The notes below the pieces were generated by a model. It saw only the letters and a program-made list of their open reading frames with translations. It did not search any database and had not been told where the DNA came from. Made by a program: the position numbers and the translations under genes. 64,000 nt of DNA from JAGVWJ01 sp964588555 (GTDB lineage Archaea > Micrarchaeota > Micrarchaeia > Anstonellales > Bilamarchaeaceae), in NCBI GenBank assembly GCA_964588555.1, contig CAZPPT010000002.1, positions 1-64,000 of the forward strand, given 5' to 3'. Positions 15,612 to 24,657 of the stretch are shown piece by piece. The stretch's first letter is position 1. The number at the start of each line of letters is the position of its first letter.

Positions 15612-16085
15612 CTATAACGGGAGCCGCTTAACTCCTGCCTTTTCCTTGTCACTTAGTTGCCCAAGTGCTTCATCTACCCATTTTTCCTTGTGTATCTCAT
15701 AAAGCGGAATTAACACAAATGCGCGTTCTTTTATTCGTGGGTGGGGGATAACAAGGTGCTCATTTCGGACCTCCTGATCGCCATAAAGAAGAATGTCCAG
15801 GTCGATAACGCGCGGGCCCCACCTGATTTCATGTTCCCTGATTCTTCCAAGCGAGGCCTCAAGGTTTGAAAGAAAGATGAGGAGCGTTTCGGGGTCAAGG
15901 TCGGTTTCGACCTTGATAACCGCATTGAGGAATTTAGGCTGATCTGGAAAGCCCCACGGTTCTGTTTCATATATTGAAGAAGCGGCAAGAAGTATAAGGA
16001 CATGTGCGACCTCACTGATAGCTCGCTTGATCGTCCCAACCCGGTCATGGAGGTTTGAGCCAAGGCCGATAAATGCGATCGTCAT
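15612..16085 (-). CDS. folK: 2-amino-4-hydroxy-6-hydroxymethyldihydropteridine pyrophosphokinase
   Basis: The 157 residues start with GLGSNLHDR and contain SSIYETEPWGFPDQPKFLNA, LEASLGRIRE, RWGPRVIDLDILLYG and IPHPRIKERAFVLIPL, which together are diagnostic for HPPK. The Asp pair in DLDIL binds the two magnesium ions. It transfers pyrophosphate from ATP to 6-hydroxymethyl-dihydropterin. It begins within the last codon of folP (ATGA overlap), so it is translationally coupled to the next step of the pathway. Confidence 0.95.
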   Translation of the reverse strand: MTIAFIGLGSNLHDRVGTIKRAISEVAHVLILLAASSIYETEPWGFPDQPKFLNAVIKVETDLDPETLLIFLSNLEASLGRIREHEIRWGPRVIDLDILLYGDQEVRNEHLVIPHPRIKERAFVLIPLYEIHKEKWVDEALGQLSDKEKAGVKRLPL

Positions 16086-16876
16086 ATGCCCACCGCCTGC
16101 GCAACGGTAATGGCGCGTACCGTCTCCTTTACGTCATGAACCCGAAGGATGTCAACTCCGTTTAATGCGCAGTATGATGCAATTGCAAGACTTCCTTCAA
16201 GCCGGTCCTCGGGTGCAAGCGGTTGCGATTCGCTCCCAAGCAGTTTCCCAATAAATGATTTTCTTGATGCGCCGACCATGACGCGTTTGCCAAGGGACTT
16301 GAATGCATTGATATTTTTTAAAATCTCGATATTGTGCATTGTCGTTTTTCCAAAGCCGATCCCAGGGTCTAGGATGATTTTCTCAGGCTCGATGCCGTCG
16401 TTCTCGCAGGCCAGGATGCGTTCAATAAAGAAATATTCAAGTTCAGTAACGATATTTTCATAGGTTGGGTTCTCCTGCATTGTTTTTGGGGTTCCCTGCA
16501 TGTGCATGATGACGACTTCAGCCCCGCGTTTTGCCGCCAATGCGCGCATCATCGGATTTGCCATTCCCGTAATGTCATTAATGATCGTTGCGCCTGCATC
16601 GAGGGCTTTTTCTGCAACCTCTGGCTTATATGTGTCAATTGAAATACTCGCATTAATCCGGCTCGCGAGACCCTTAATTATTGGAATGACCCGCCTGAGT
16701 TCCTCATCAATAGTAATTGGCTCACTTCCCGGACGCGTTGACTCCCCGCCGACATCAATAATCATCGCGCCATCATTAACCATGTTAAATGCGCGCGCAA
16801 TTGCCGCCTCATTTGTAAAACGGGATCCGCCATAAAATGAGTCAGGGGTAGCATTGATAATGCCCATTATTTGCAT
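16082..16876 (-). CDS. folP: Dihydropteroate synthase
   Basis: About 264 residues form a TIM barrel with all DHPS signatures: MGIINATPDSFYGG, the IDVGGESTRPGSEPI loop, SIDTYKPEVAEKAL, INDITGM, VIMHMQGTPKTMQ, ILDPGIGFGKT and VGASRKSFIG. It condenses pABA with the pterin pyrophosphate made by FolK. I started it at 16876 because MQIMGIIN is the normal family start and an AT-rich promoter lies directly upstream; the frame is open 21 codons further. FolK follows with a four-base overlap. The source of pABA is not obvious here. Confidence 0.95.
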   Translation of the reverse strand: MQIMGIINATPDSFYGGSRFTNEAAIARAFNMVNDGAMIIDVGGESTRPGSEPITIDEELRRVIPIIKGLASRINASISIDTYKPEVAEKALDAGATIINDITGMANPMMRALAAKRGAEVVIMHMQGTPKTMQENPTYENIVTELEYFFIERILACENDGIEPEKIILDPGIGFGKTTMHNIEILKNINAFKSLGKRVMVGASRKSFIGKLLGSESQPLAPEDRLEGSLAIASYCALNGVDILRVHDVKETVRAITVAQAVGI

Positions 16877-17073
16877 AAATAGATAATGGAAAAATAGGTT
16901 TTTATTTTGGATGATTGCGAAAACCAAGGGGTGATGCATATTTAAAATGCATTCTCCTGTTACGCGTCGCCGTTCTTATGCCTTCTTGAGCGAGGTTGTC
17001 TCCGTTTATTCGCTCCGTTAGCCGTGCGGCGCTCCTCTGCCAGCCATAAATCAGGCTAAAACCATGCTCGCAG

Positions 17074-18081
17074 TCAACTGCGCAAAAATGCAAGGCGTGC
17101 CTTTTTCAGTTCACCATAATTCTTGCTTCCCGTAAGAAATGCGCACGTCTTCATCTGTGCAACCCATGTCTCGATTGTTTCGGTGAGCCTCTTCCCCTCG
17201 ATTGCCTTTATGAACGGATACGCCGCACCGGCAACGTCGCATCCAAGTGAGATGGATTTTGCAGCGTCAATGCCGCTCCGTATACCGCCGCTTCCGATAA
17301 GCGGCAAGATGCCTTTGCACATGAGTATTGATGCGACGGTCGGTATGCCCCAGTCCTCAAAACCGGGCGTAAAGCCCTTTCGTTCATATTCGACCTTGCT
17401 CCAGCTCGTGCCGCCTGCGCCGCTTACATCAACATACGCAACGCCTGCATCCTTTAACTTAAGTGCAACTTCTGCTGAAATCCCCGCACCGGTTTCCTTC
17501 ACAATAACGGGAACCCCAAGCTTCTCGCACGCCTGGCGGATTGACCTAAACACGCCGGTAAAATCACGGTCGCCTTCAGGCTGGATGATCTCCTGAAGCG
17601 GGTTAAGGTGGATGGCAAGCGCATCCGCTTCAATTTTTGAAATTAAACTCGCGATTGTGTCGATCCCATATTTGCGTAACTGCACGCCGCCAATGTTGCC
17701 GATTAAAGGAATAGTGGGTGCGACATCCCGTACATAATAGGTCTTCGTGAGGGAATCGTTCTCGATCATCGCGCGCTGCGAACCGACGCCAAACGCAAGG
17801 CCGTATTTTTCCGCCGCCTGTGCAAGCACGCGGTTTATTGCCTCTGCATCCTTGTACCCCCCCGTCATGCCCGTGATAAGAAGGGGGAAGGCCAGCCGTT
17901 TTCCTATAAAGCGGCATGATAAGTCAATTGCATTAAAATCACATTCCGAAAGCGCATTGTGTACGAAATCCACATCCTCAAAACCAGCCCGCTTCTCATA
18001 TTGCACCTCGCGCTTAAGAACGATATCTACATGGTCCTTCTTGCGGGACTCGGTTTGTTTGGCGATTTTCATAGCATGCAT
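17074..18081 (-). CDS. fni: Type 2 isopentenyl-diphosphate delta-isomerase (FMN enzyme)
   Basis: The 335 residues hold the type 2 IDI signatures: RKKDHVDI near the start, PLLITGMTGGY, the GVGSQRAMIE flavin loop, QLNP-like HLNPLQEIIQPEGDR, VIVKETGAGIS, VDVSGAGGTSW, PLIGSGGIRSG and GCDVAGAAYPF. It interconverts IPP and DMAPP using reduced FMN and is the usual isomerase of archaeal lipid synthesis. A TTTAAAAT box about 20 bases ahead of the ATG at 18081 suggests a leaderless transcript; an ATG three codons in is possible. Confidence 0.95.
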   Translation of the reverse strand: MHAMKIAKQTESRKKDHVDIVLKREVQYEKRAGFEDVDFVHNALSECDFNAIDLSCRFIGKRLAFPLLITGMTGGYKDAEAINRVLAQAAEKYGLAFGVGSQRAMIENDSLTKTYYVRDVAPTIPLIGNIGGVQLRKYGIDTIASLISKIEADALAIHLNPLQEIIQPEGDRDFTGVFRSIRQACEKLGVPVIVKETGAGISAEVALKLKDAGVAYVDVSGAGGTSWSKVEYERKGFTPGFEDWGIPTVASILMCKGILPLIGSGGIRSGIDAAKSISLGCDVAGAAYPFIKAIEGKRLTETIETWVAQMKTCAFLTGSKNYGELKKARLAFLRS

Positions 18082-18121
18082 TAAGTAAACAAGATTTTAA
18101 AAGGGGCATGAACGCAAGCGG

Positions 18122-18883
18122 TTATTTCGCAAGCGGATACTTCTCAATATACATCTGTGTCTGGAGGATGAGCATGAAGGGGACGACAAACAGCACATGC
18201 AGTGCAACATAGATAAACGATGCAAACGGTTCGGGAATAACACTAAGCTGGACAAAGAAAAATCCAAGGAGGGTAAGAAGCACTGTTGCAAAAAGCACCC
18301 ACGCGAATACGAGAAGCGGCTTTCTTTGGGCAAGGTTGAATGAATGGCGCATTGCGCTTAATGTTGGTTCGTCATCGATTACGATTGCGGGAGGGGTAAA
18401 GAACAATGCAAAGGAAAATACAAAAACAATAAGGGGGAACAGGATGCTTTGGCCCGGTTTTTCAAACGTAAGAAGCTGGGTAACGGCGCTGATAAGAAAG
18501 AGGATAACAAGATACGAGGTGATGGAAAATGCATACTTTCCCAAGCCCGCAAGAATTTCAGACGACGGATTCGTAAGCATCCGCTTCGACTTGATAAGGA
18601 GGTTTATGTTGATGATGGTCTCGGCAACAATAACCGCGCCGATAAGATAGCCTGCTATGATAATTATGATGTCAAGCGGCTTGTCCGTAAGGTCCGGGAA
18701 GCTTCCCGTACGAAGGTGCGGCGCACCGACGGCCGTATACGTGGGTGCCTGGACCACAAGGAGGATAAACCAGACGATAAAGAGCGGAATCGAAAAAACA
18801 GTGATATACTGAAGCCTGCTTCGGTAGAAATCCCATGAATACCCAAATATCCGCTTCAAGTCTGACTGACGTGTTACTGCCAT
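18122..18883 (-). CDS. Polytopic membrane protein, six helices
   Basis: The 253-residue product opens with a soluble amphipathic segment (MAVTRQSDLKRIFGYSWDFYRS) followed by about six membrane helices. The arrangement, with a charged DDEPTLSAMRHSFNLAQRKP loop between helices four and five, is like archaeal membrane proteins related to the glycerophosphodiesterase membrane domain and similar DUFs. That loop is the most conserved-looking part. No transport or catalytic motif is visible. It lies 40 bases upstream of the IPP isomerase gene on the same strand but the latter has its own TATA box. Confidence 0.6.
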   Translation of the reverse strand: MAVTRQSDLKRIFGYSWDFYRSRLQYITVFSIPLFIVWFILLVVQAPTYTAVGAPHLRTGSFPDLTDKPLDIIIIIAGYLIGAVIVAETIININLLIKSKRMLTNPSSEILAGLGKYAFSITSYLVILFLISAVTQLLTFEKPGQSILFPLIVFVFSFALFFTPPAIVIDDEPTLSAMRHSFNLAQRKPLLVFAWVLFATVLLTLLGFFFVQLSVIPEPFASFIYVALHVLFVVPFMLILQTQMYIEKYPLAK

Positions 18884-18962
18884 GCGTAGACATTGGAGGA
18901 CTACGTTTTTAAGTATTGGTATTGGGCTATCTTTTTAAGCGCGTACATTCAACAATATAAAA

Positions 18963-20723
18963 ATGGAAAAGGAAAAAGCAACGCGGGTCGCAGTCATCGA
19001 CCGGGACCTCTGTATTCAAGAGAGGTGCGGATACATCTGCATGCACGTCTGCCCACCAAACCGTGTCGGTGAGGAATGTATCATTGTAGAAGAGGATACG
19101 AAGTTTCCCCGCATATATGAGGAAGTGTGTATCGGCTGTTCACTTTGCGTCAAGAAATGTCCTGTAGACTGCATTACCATCATCAACCTCGTACAGGAAG
19201 TTGGGGTGCCAATATACCAGTACGGCATGAACACGTTCAGGCTGTACGGCCTTCCGCTCCCAAAGGAAGGGGCCGTCTCACTTATCGGAAAAAACGGCAT
19301 TGGGAAAACGACGGCGCTCCAGATTTTAAGCAAACATATCTTGCCGAATTTTGCAGAAGTGACGCGCACAGTAAGTGAGAAGGAGATAGATGGACGGCTT
19401 AGCCTTGAAGAGCGCAGGTACTTTTCGCAGGTAGGAAAAACATTGCGGATCAGCCACAAGGTGCAGCACATCGACAGGCTCCGAGACGCATTCAAGGGAA
19501 CGGTCAGGCAGCTTCTTGAAACGGTCGGAAATACGACAAACATTGAAAACATTGTGGCAGAGTTCAGGCTTACGCATATCCTCGAAAGAACGATCAGCCA
19601 GTTAAGCGGCGGCGAGCTGCAAAAAGTTGCAATGGCTGCCGCATGCCTTAAGGAAGCGGACATCTATTACTTTGATGAGTTTACCAATTATCTTGATATT
19701 GAGGAACGGTTGCGCTCCGCAGTCACGATAAAAAATCTTGCAGAGGATAAAAGCGTCATCATGGCGGAGCACGACCTTACCGTACTTGATTATGTAAGCA
19801 GCTATGTCTATGTCTTCTATGGTGAGGAAAACACATACGGCATCGTGTCAGGCGTAAAGAACGTACGAAACGGGATCAACGAATACCTTGCCGGCTTCCT
19901 GCGTGACGAGAACGTGCGCTTTAGGGATCATGAATTGACATTCAGCGGCCACAGCGAAAGCGAGATACGGACGCCAGCGAAAATCACATACCCCAAACTC
20001 ACAAAATCCTACGCGGGTTTCAGGTTTAATGGCGAGGCTGGTGAGATACGCTCAGGGGAAATCCTTGGCATCGTTGGAAAGAACGCACTTGGCAAGTCGC
20101 TCTTTATCAAGATGCTTGCCGGCATAGAAAAAGACGATAGCGGCACGGAACTTAAGAAAATAAAGGTTTCCTACAAGCCGCAGTACATCACCGCGGAAGA
20201 TGTCACGGTAAACGAGCTTTTTATGTCCCAAAAGCTCAACGGTGCAGTATTTGAGGAGGCAAAGCGGAAATTGAAGATACATTCGTTTATGGAGAAGAAG
20301 CTGACTGAGTTAAGCGGCGGGGAGCTCCAGCGCGTTGCCCTTACGCTTGCCCTTTCGCGCGATGCCGACGTGTACCTGTTTGACGAGCCTTCCGCGTTTC
20401 TTGATATTGAACAACGCTCACAGTTCGCGTCGCTTTTGCGAAAGGTGATTACGGAAAGCGAAAAGGCGGCATTTGTCGTGGATCACGACATTGTCTTCAT
20501 CGACGCGGTTGCGAACCGGCTTTTGGTGTTTGAAGGCGAAAGCTCGGTACATGGAAGCGCAATGGCTCCACTCAACAAGCGTGACGGCATGAACCGCTTT
20601 TTGAAAATTACCGGCATTACCATGCGCCGTGACAAGGACTCAAAACGGCCACGGATTAATAAGCCTGGGAGTGCGCTTGATACCGAGCAAAAGGAAAAGG
20701 GAGAGTATTATTATAGCAGTTAG
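18963..20723 (+). CDS. ABCE1/RLI ribosome-recycling ATPase
   Basis: The 586 residues match ABCE1 throughout. The N-terminal iron-sulfur domain has two cysteine sets (CIQERCGYICMHVC and CIGCSLCVKKC). NBD1 has Walker A GKNGIGKT (109-116), LSGGELQKVA and a D-loop; NBD2 has GKNALGKS and LSGGELQRVA. The tail KRPRINKPGS is the conserved C-terminus. It splits archaeal ribosomes after termination together with aRF1 or Pelota. Universal in archaea, so this is a chromosomal housekeeping anchor. The large orphan gene follows 11 bases after its stop. Confidence 0.97.
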   Translation: MEKEKATRVAVIDRDLCIQERCGYICMHVCPPNRVGEECIIVEEDTKFPRIYEEVCIGCSLCVKKCPVDCITIINLVQEVGVPIYQYGMNTFRLYGLPLPKEGAVSLIGKNGIGKTTALQILSKHILPNFAEVTRTVSEKEIDGRLSLEERRYFSQVGKTLRISHKVQHIDRLRDAFKGTVRQLLETVGNTTNIENIVAEFRLTHILERTISQLSGGELQKVAMAAACLKEADIYYFDEFTNYLDIEERLRSAVTIKNLAEDKSVIMAEHDLTVLDYVSSYVYVFYGEENTYGIVSGVKNVRNGINEYLAGFLRDENVRFRDHELTFSGHSESEIRTPAKITYPKLTKSYAGFRFNGEAGEIRSGEILGIVGKNALGKSLFIKMLAGIEKDDSGTELKKIKVSYKPQYITAEDVTVNELFMSQKLNGAVFEEAKRKLKIHSFMEKKLTELSGGELQRVALTLALSRDADVYLFDEPSAFLDIEQRSQFASLLRKVITESEKAAFVVDHDIVFIDAVANRLLVFEGESSVHGSAMAPLNKRDGMNRFLKITGITMRRDKDSKRPRINKPGSALDTEQKEKGEYYYSS

Positions 20724-20734
20724 GGTTGAAATAT

Positions 20735-22885
20735 ATGCCAATTAATCAGATAGTAGCACGGCAAAATACAAGTAGGGCTACAGACCAAAAAAAAAGTAAA
20801 TTCTTTAATGGAAAATCATTGGTTAAAAAATATGTTGAATTGCCTACTATAGGTCTCATAGCAGGTTATGTCGACCCAACTGCTGATCCAAAAACATATG
20901 TAGACGAAATAGCAAGGCAGAATGGATATAAAATTAATTGGGAGTACAGCGAAAAATATGCAGCATACAAACTAGTTAGTATCAATGACAAAAATGGAAA
21001 TGTAATAGTGCAAGAAACAGATGGAAAGGGATTTCACTATTTTGTAAATTGTAGAGATGGGATTGCAACAAAAATAGATGATGAAGGAAAAATAGTAAAA
21101 ATATTGAATTGGACCGACATGTCAACTGAGGGAATTGATAAAATCATTATTGACCTGGTTAAGGACTTTATTGATCCAAAAACGATAAGCGAAATGACCG
21201 GAAAACCCCGGGATAATATAATTAAAGAATTGAAAGAGGCGCACGGGGGAATTGGGGGATCAAGCTTATTGATCTCGGACGGGCTAGGTAACCAGATGGA
21301 AAAGGATGTTTCTGAAATAAAGGAGGAAAAAAATGAAAGTGCCAAAACAGATAAAACCCAGGGCATAGTAATCGTTTACGTACAAAGTGGTAAGATTGAA
21401 TCCATAAAAGACAATGGAGGCACAATTGAAAACAATACCATAACTGACCATCCGGTAGGAAACATACCCGTAATGGACAATCGGATATGGCAGCAAGCTA
21501 CTGCACTCGTATTCATTTCACATATAGAACCGTCAAATATCCTGGAAATTCAAGGACGGGTATTCGACCGTCCAACACAAATAGATATGCTAGAAGTATT
21601 ACAAAAGCTTCAGGAAATCGAAAGAAAGAAAGGCATTGAGGATGTTGCGTATGAAGACCGCTCGCATTTTGAAACAGTAAACCCGGTAGAACTGGCAAAA
21701 AGCCCCGCCCGGTCGGCGACATTGTCAATGCAAGGTGAAATGGAAACACAAACTTTTTTCCAGGGCGCGATTCCCCGCATAAAACGAGTCAAAGGCATGA
21801 TATTTCCACACGGGGTTATCATGCCTCAACCCGCAACTAAAAACCTAAAACCAAAAATGGAAAATAAAGGACCGGGATTAGTCAACGCGCCGAGTAGTAA
21901 AAACAAGCCAAAGAATATGCCTATAAACGTTCCACGTAGTATTACTAACCAAACGGCAAAGAACAGGAAAATACGGGCAACGAGTATGGGAACCGACAAG
22001 GCGCAGGATGATACGGCAAAGGGGGCAATGGCAAGAACCCCTCGGCTTATGTTTACCCTTATTTCAAACAAGGGGGGCGAGGTAAGTGCAAAACCAATAG
22101 AAACGATCCGCAGGGCAGATGATGAAGAAAAAAAGAAAAGCGCAAAACCAAAGGGTGCAAAAGCGCACACCAAAAAAAGGAGGGCGAAGAAAAAAACGAT
22201 AAACGCGACGGGAAAACGGGTCGCAAAACAAACCGAAAAAAAGACGGCCAAAAACGGCTGGCTTGCGGGCATCCTAAAGCGGCACAAGGCGGAAAAAATG
22301 GGGCGCCTAAAAAGAAGGGAGGAACACAAGAGGGTGCTCGATAAACTTGCGGCTAAAGCACAAAGAAAAACGGTTGTACACGTTCCAAAAACGGTGCGGC
22401 CTAAGACGCTAAAAAGGCACTACATGGATGCAAGGAAAAATAGCCTAAAACAGCAAAAAGAAATAGGCAGCAGGGCCGTTTCCAACCTATCAGAGATATT
22501 AAGCCGGCTTAATACGATAAACAAAGGGAAAAAATCCGAAATAGGGATAAAAAAGGGGCAAAAGGCAGCCGCTGAAAGGACGATAGTGGCAAAACGGCCA
22601 GTAGAAGCATTTGCAGGATTAAAACAGAAAGTTGACGCATACGCAAAAGTGGCGCAAAGGACAAAAAGAAAAGGCGTAGCCAAAAAACAAGGTGAAAATA
22701 CTTCGCACCGCGCTATGCCAAGCGACATGGCATTTGGTGCAAGCCCGTTTGGGGCAGAAACACTTCAAGCACGGGAAAAACGATGGAATACCCGGTATGT
22801 GCGAAATGAGTGGGTCTTTGAGGAACGGCTGAGAAGGCCGATATGGGGAAAACAATTAAAAAAGAAAAAGAAGATGAAAGGTTGA
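20735..22885 (+). CDS. Large lysine-rich protein of unknown function
   Basis: This 716-residue product is not recognised. Residues 1 to about 170 look globular (AGYVDPTADPKTYVDEIARQ, a DGKGFHYFVNCRDGIATKID beta segment). Residues about 190-330 are mixed charge with a beta-rich patch (QGIVIVYVQSGKIESI). From about 350 it becomes extremely basic and repetitive in character (HTKKRRAKKKT, RVAKQTEKKTAKNG and RLKRREEHKRV), ending in GKQLKKKKKMKG. Base use shifts from A/T-rich at the 5' end to richer in G at the 3' end. A nucleic-acid-binding or packaging role is suggested by charge alone. The start is the ATG at 20735; a TTG nine bases earlier is less likely. A zinc-ribbon gene follows. Confidence 0.6.
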   Translation: MPINQIVARQNTSRATDQKKSKFFNGKSLVKKYVELPTIGLIAGYVDPTADPKTYVDEIARQNGYKINWEYSEKYAAYKLVSINDKNGNVIVQETDGKGFHYFVNCRDGIATKIDDEGKIVKILNWTDMSTEGIDKIIIDLVKDFIDPKTISEMTGKPRDNIIKELKEAHGGIGGSSLLISDGLGNQMEKDVSEIKEEKNESAKTDKTQGIVIVYVQSGKIESIKDNGGTIENNTITDHPVGNIPVMDNRIWQQATALVFISHIEPSNILEIQGRVFDRPTQIDMLEVLQKLQEIERKKGIEDVAYEDRSHFETVNPVELAKSPARSATLSMQGEMETQTFFQGAIPRIKRVKGMIFPHGVIMPQPATKNLKPKMENKGPGLVNAPSSKNKPKNMPINVPRSITNQTAKNRKIRATSMGTDKAQDDTAKGAMARTPRLMFTLISNKGGEVSAKPIETIRRADDEEKKKSAKPKGAKAHTKKRRAKKKTINATGKRVAKQTEKKTAKNGWLAGILKRHKAEKMGRLKRREEHKRVLDKLAAKAQRKTVVHVPKTVRPKTLKRHYMDARKNSLKQQKEIGSRAVSNLSEILSRLNTINKGKKSEIGIKKGQKAAAERTIVAKRPVEAFAGLKQKVDAYAKVAQRTKRKGVAKKQGENTSHRAMPSDMAFGASPFGAETLQAREKRWNTRYVRNEWVFEERLRRPIWGKQLKKKKKMKG

Positions 22886-22891
22886 GGTGAA

Positions 22892-23053
22892 ATGATGGAA
22901 CCTAAAAAATGTGCCCAGTGCGGCAACACGCAAGGAAATTTCATTGAAAAGGAAGGGATAGGCGGTAAAAAGGCATATTTCTGCGAAAACAAGTCGTGTT
23001 ATGATGATTACAAAAAATCGGGCGAAGAACAGGGCGTCTGTGAATTTTGCTAG
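22892..23053 (+). CDS. 53-residue six-cysteine zinc-ribbon-like protein
   Basis: The product reads MMEPKKCAQCGNTQG, then AYFCENKSC, then GVCEFC at the very end: three cysteine pairs (CxxC, CxxxxC, CxxC), so one or two zinc sites. GAGGTGA at 22884-22890 overlaps the stop of the large lysine-rich gene, and the second ATG (22895) has the better spacing; the product is 52 or 53 residues. Gene coupling suggests it works with the upstream protein. The stop overlaps the convergent MBL gene by four bases. Confidence 0.7.
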   Translation: MMEPKKCAQCGNTQGNFIEKEGIGGKKAYFCENKSCYDDYKKSGEEQGVCEFC

Positions 23054-23733
23054 TCAAAACTCCCTTTCCCGTTTATTATTTTTGCTTTTTTGCCTGCCTT
23101 TTCGGCGAGTTCCTTAAACCGCTTTTGCACCGCTTCCTTTTGGTCGCCTGCCGGAATCGCATGCATTGGCACGGCTATTTTTGGGTTTATCAGTTCGGCC
23201 GCGCGTGCAGCTTCTTCTGCATCCATGGTATACGTGCCGCCGACTGGAAGGAAAGCGATGTCAATGCCTTGAAGGTCGCCCATCTCAGGGATTGTATCCG
23301 TATCCCCGGCGTGGTATATCCGTTTGCCACCTACTTCAAGGACATAGCCAAGCCACCTGTTTTCTTTTGGGTGAAACGAAAGCCGCTCAGGCGCGACATT
23401 ATATGCCGGAACAGTAAAGCCGCGTATCCCATATATATCAATCTTGTCGCCTGGATGCAATACGTGAATGTCGGGCTTTGCGACAACGGAGATTATTTTT
23501 TCCTCACATCCTTCAGAGACGTATACGGGGACGCCTTTCCGGTAAAGCTTCTCAAGCGACGACGGGTCGCAATGGTCAAAGTGGGGATGGGTTATGAAAA
23601 TAACATCGGGCGAGTCTGATTCGCTGACCTTAAACGGGTCGATGTAAATGAGCTTTTGACTTGCTGTGTCCCGTATCTTAAGTGTTGACTGGGTAAGAAG
23701 GGCGATATTCTCGACATGGTCGGCTGCTGCCAT
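23050..23733 (-). CDS. Metallo-beta-lactamase-fold hydrolase (UPF0173 type)
   Basis: The 227 residues show the MBL metal motif THPHFDHCD, a later His in YHAGDTD, an Asp in that motif and the final PMHA. The short length and the GFTVPAYNVAP segment are typical of the UPF0173 metal-dependent hydrolases, whose substrate is not established. The fold binds two metals, usually Zn or Fe. It precedes (22 bases) no obvious partner; the upstream membrane gene shares its strand. Confidence 0.87.
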   Translation of the reverse strand: MAAADHVENIALLTQSTLKIRDTASQKLIYIDPFKVSESDSPDVIFITHPHFDHCDPSSLEKLYRKGVPVYVSEGCEEKIISVVAKPDIHVLHPGDKIDIYGIRGFTVPAYNVAPERLSFHPKENRWLGYVLEVGGKRIYHAGDTDTIPEMGDLQGIDIAFLPVGGTYTMDAEEAARAAELINPKIAVPMHAIPAGDQKEAVQKRFKELAEKAGKKAKIINGKGSFD

Positions 23734-23754
23734 AATACGATTACGCAGCCGAGC

Positions 23755-24264
23755 TTAAAATAGCTTTGCGAAAAGCCAGCCAAGCGAGCCAAGAATAAGG
23801 CTGATGGCTGAGTAAACCGCAATGCCGCGAATGGAGGCGACCTCTGAAAAGACCCCCCACGTCGTAAAAAAGGTACCGATTACATCAACATTCTTAAGCT
23901 CATCAAGTGAAAACGCAAAAATGACTGAATTAACATATAGTGTTGAGGCAAACATGCCAAGAAGCGCGGCGTCTGCAAGGTCCCAGGCAAAAAATTCAAC
24001 AAGATGGTACGCCGCAAACGGGACAAGGAGGATGGATAAAAACATGCAAACGTTGCCGCCGGTGCGCAAAAGACCGGAATCAATGCCAAACGACTTTGTA
24101 AGCACGTAGGGAATCTTGAAGAAAAATACCGCAAGGGTTGGAAGGAAAATAAGGAAGACAAGCGGGGGGGTAATAGTAAAGCGAATGATCCAGAAAATGC
24201 CGATAAGGAGGAGTATAACTGGCAATAGAATGACGGAATAATTAAAGACTATATTGTCACGCAT
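23755..24264 (-). CDS. Small integral membrane protein, five helices
   Basis: The 169 residues have about five hydrophobic helices and few polar features: a LTKSFGIDSGLLRTGGN loop and an acidic SLDELKNVD loop. No family recognised. It lies 7 bases after the Pth2 gene and 21 bases before the MBL hydrolase, all minus strand, so the three may be co-transcribed. Confidence 0.55.
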   Translation of the reverse strand: MRDNIVFNYSVILLPVILLLIGIFWIIRFTITPPLVFLIFLPTLAVFFFKIPYVLTKSFGIDSGLLRTGGNVCMFLSILLVPFAAYHLVEFFAWDLADAALLGMFASTLYVNSVIFAFSLDELKNVDVIGTFFTTWGVFSEVASIRGIAVYSAISLILGSLGWLFAKLF

Positions 24265-24271
24265 CGCATCA

Positions 24272-24622
24272 CTATAGCAGTTTTAGCATACCTAGTATTG
24301 TGTCAATCTCTTTTTCATCCCACGGCCCCGCGCCAAAACAGGTTATCGTTCCAGGGTCAAGCTGCGTATTGCCTGCATCGCGGATAAGTGAAACAGGGAT
24401 CCTTGCCCGCTTGCATTTCTCAAAATAATCAAGCAATTCCTGTTCGCTTTGTACCTTGAGCACGATTTTTTTTTGCCCCCCTTGTTCCCATGTCGTTGCA
24501 ATATCCGGCGATTTTGCTTTTGCCGCCTGGTACGCAGAAAGCGATGCATGCGAACATTGGGCTGCAAGTTTCCCTACACCCATACCAAGGTCCTTTCTCA
24601 CAACGATTGCCTGCTTGTACAT
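24272..24622 (-). CDS. pth2: Archaeal/eukaryal peptidyl-tRNA hydrolase (Pth2)
   Basis: The 116 residues start KQAIVVRKDLGMGVGKLAAQCSHA, the Pth2 signature with the catalytic Lys and the CSHAS turn. They continue with KIVLKVQSEQEL, IRDAGNTQLDPGT and the invariant end TCFGAGPWDEKEID. The enzyme cleaves peptidyl-tRNA that has dropped off ribosomes. Full family length; no anomaly. Confidence 0.96.
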   Translation of the reverse strand: MYKQAIVVRKDLGMGVGKLAAQCSHASLSAYQAAKAKSPDIATTWEQGGQKKIVLKVQSEQELLDYFEKCKRARIPVSLIRDAGNTQLDPGTITCFGAGPWDEKEIDTILGMLKLL

Positions 24623-24657
24623 AGAGTAGATACGGATGTGAAGGTTAAAAAGAGTGG

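Noticed and set aside
16902..17093. 63-codon minus-strand frame between the IPP isomerase and folP genes
   Set aside because: Composition looks random, it overlaps the end of the isomerase gene, and it has no ribosome binding site or domain.
21826..22329. 167-codon antisense frame with hydrophobic, membrane-like sequence
   Set aside because: It is the reverse strand of the Lys-rich codons (AAA/AAG read as Phe/Leu) of the large basic protein.
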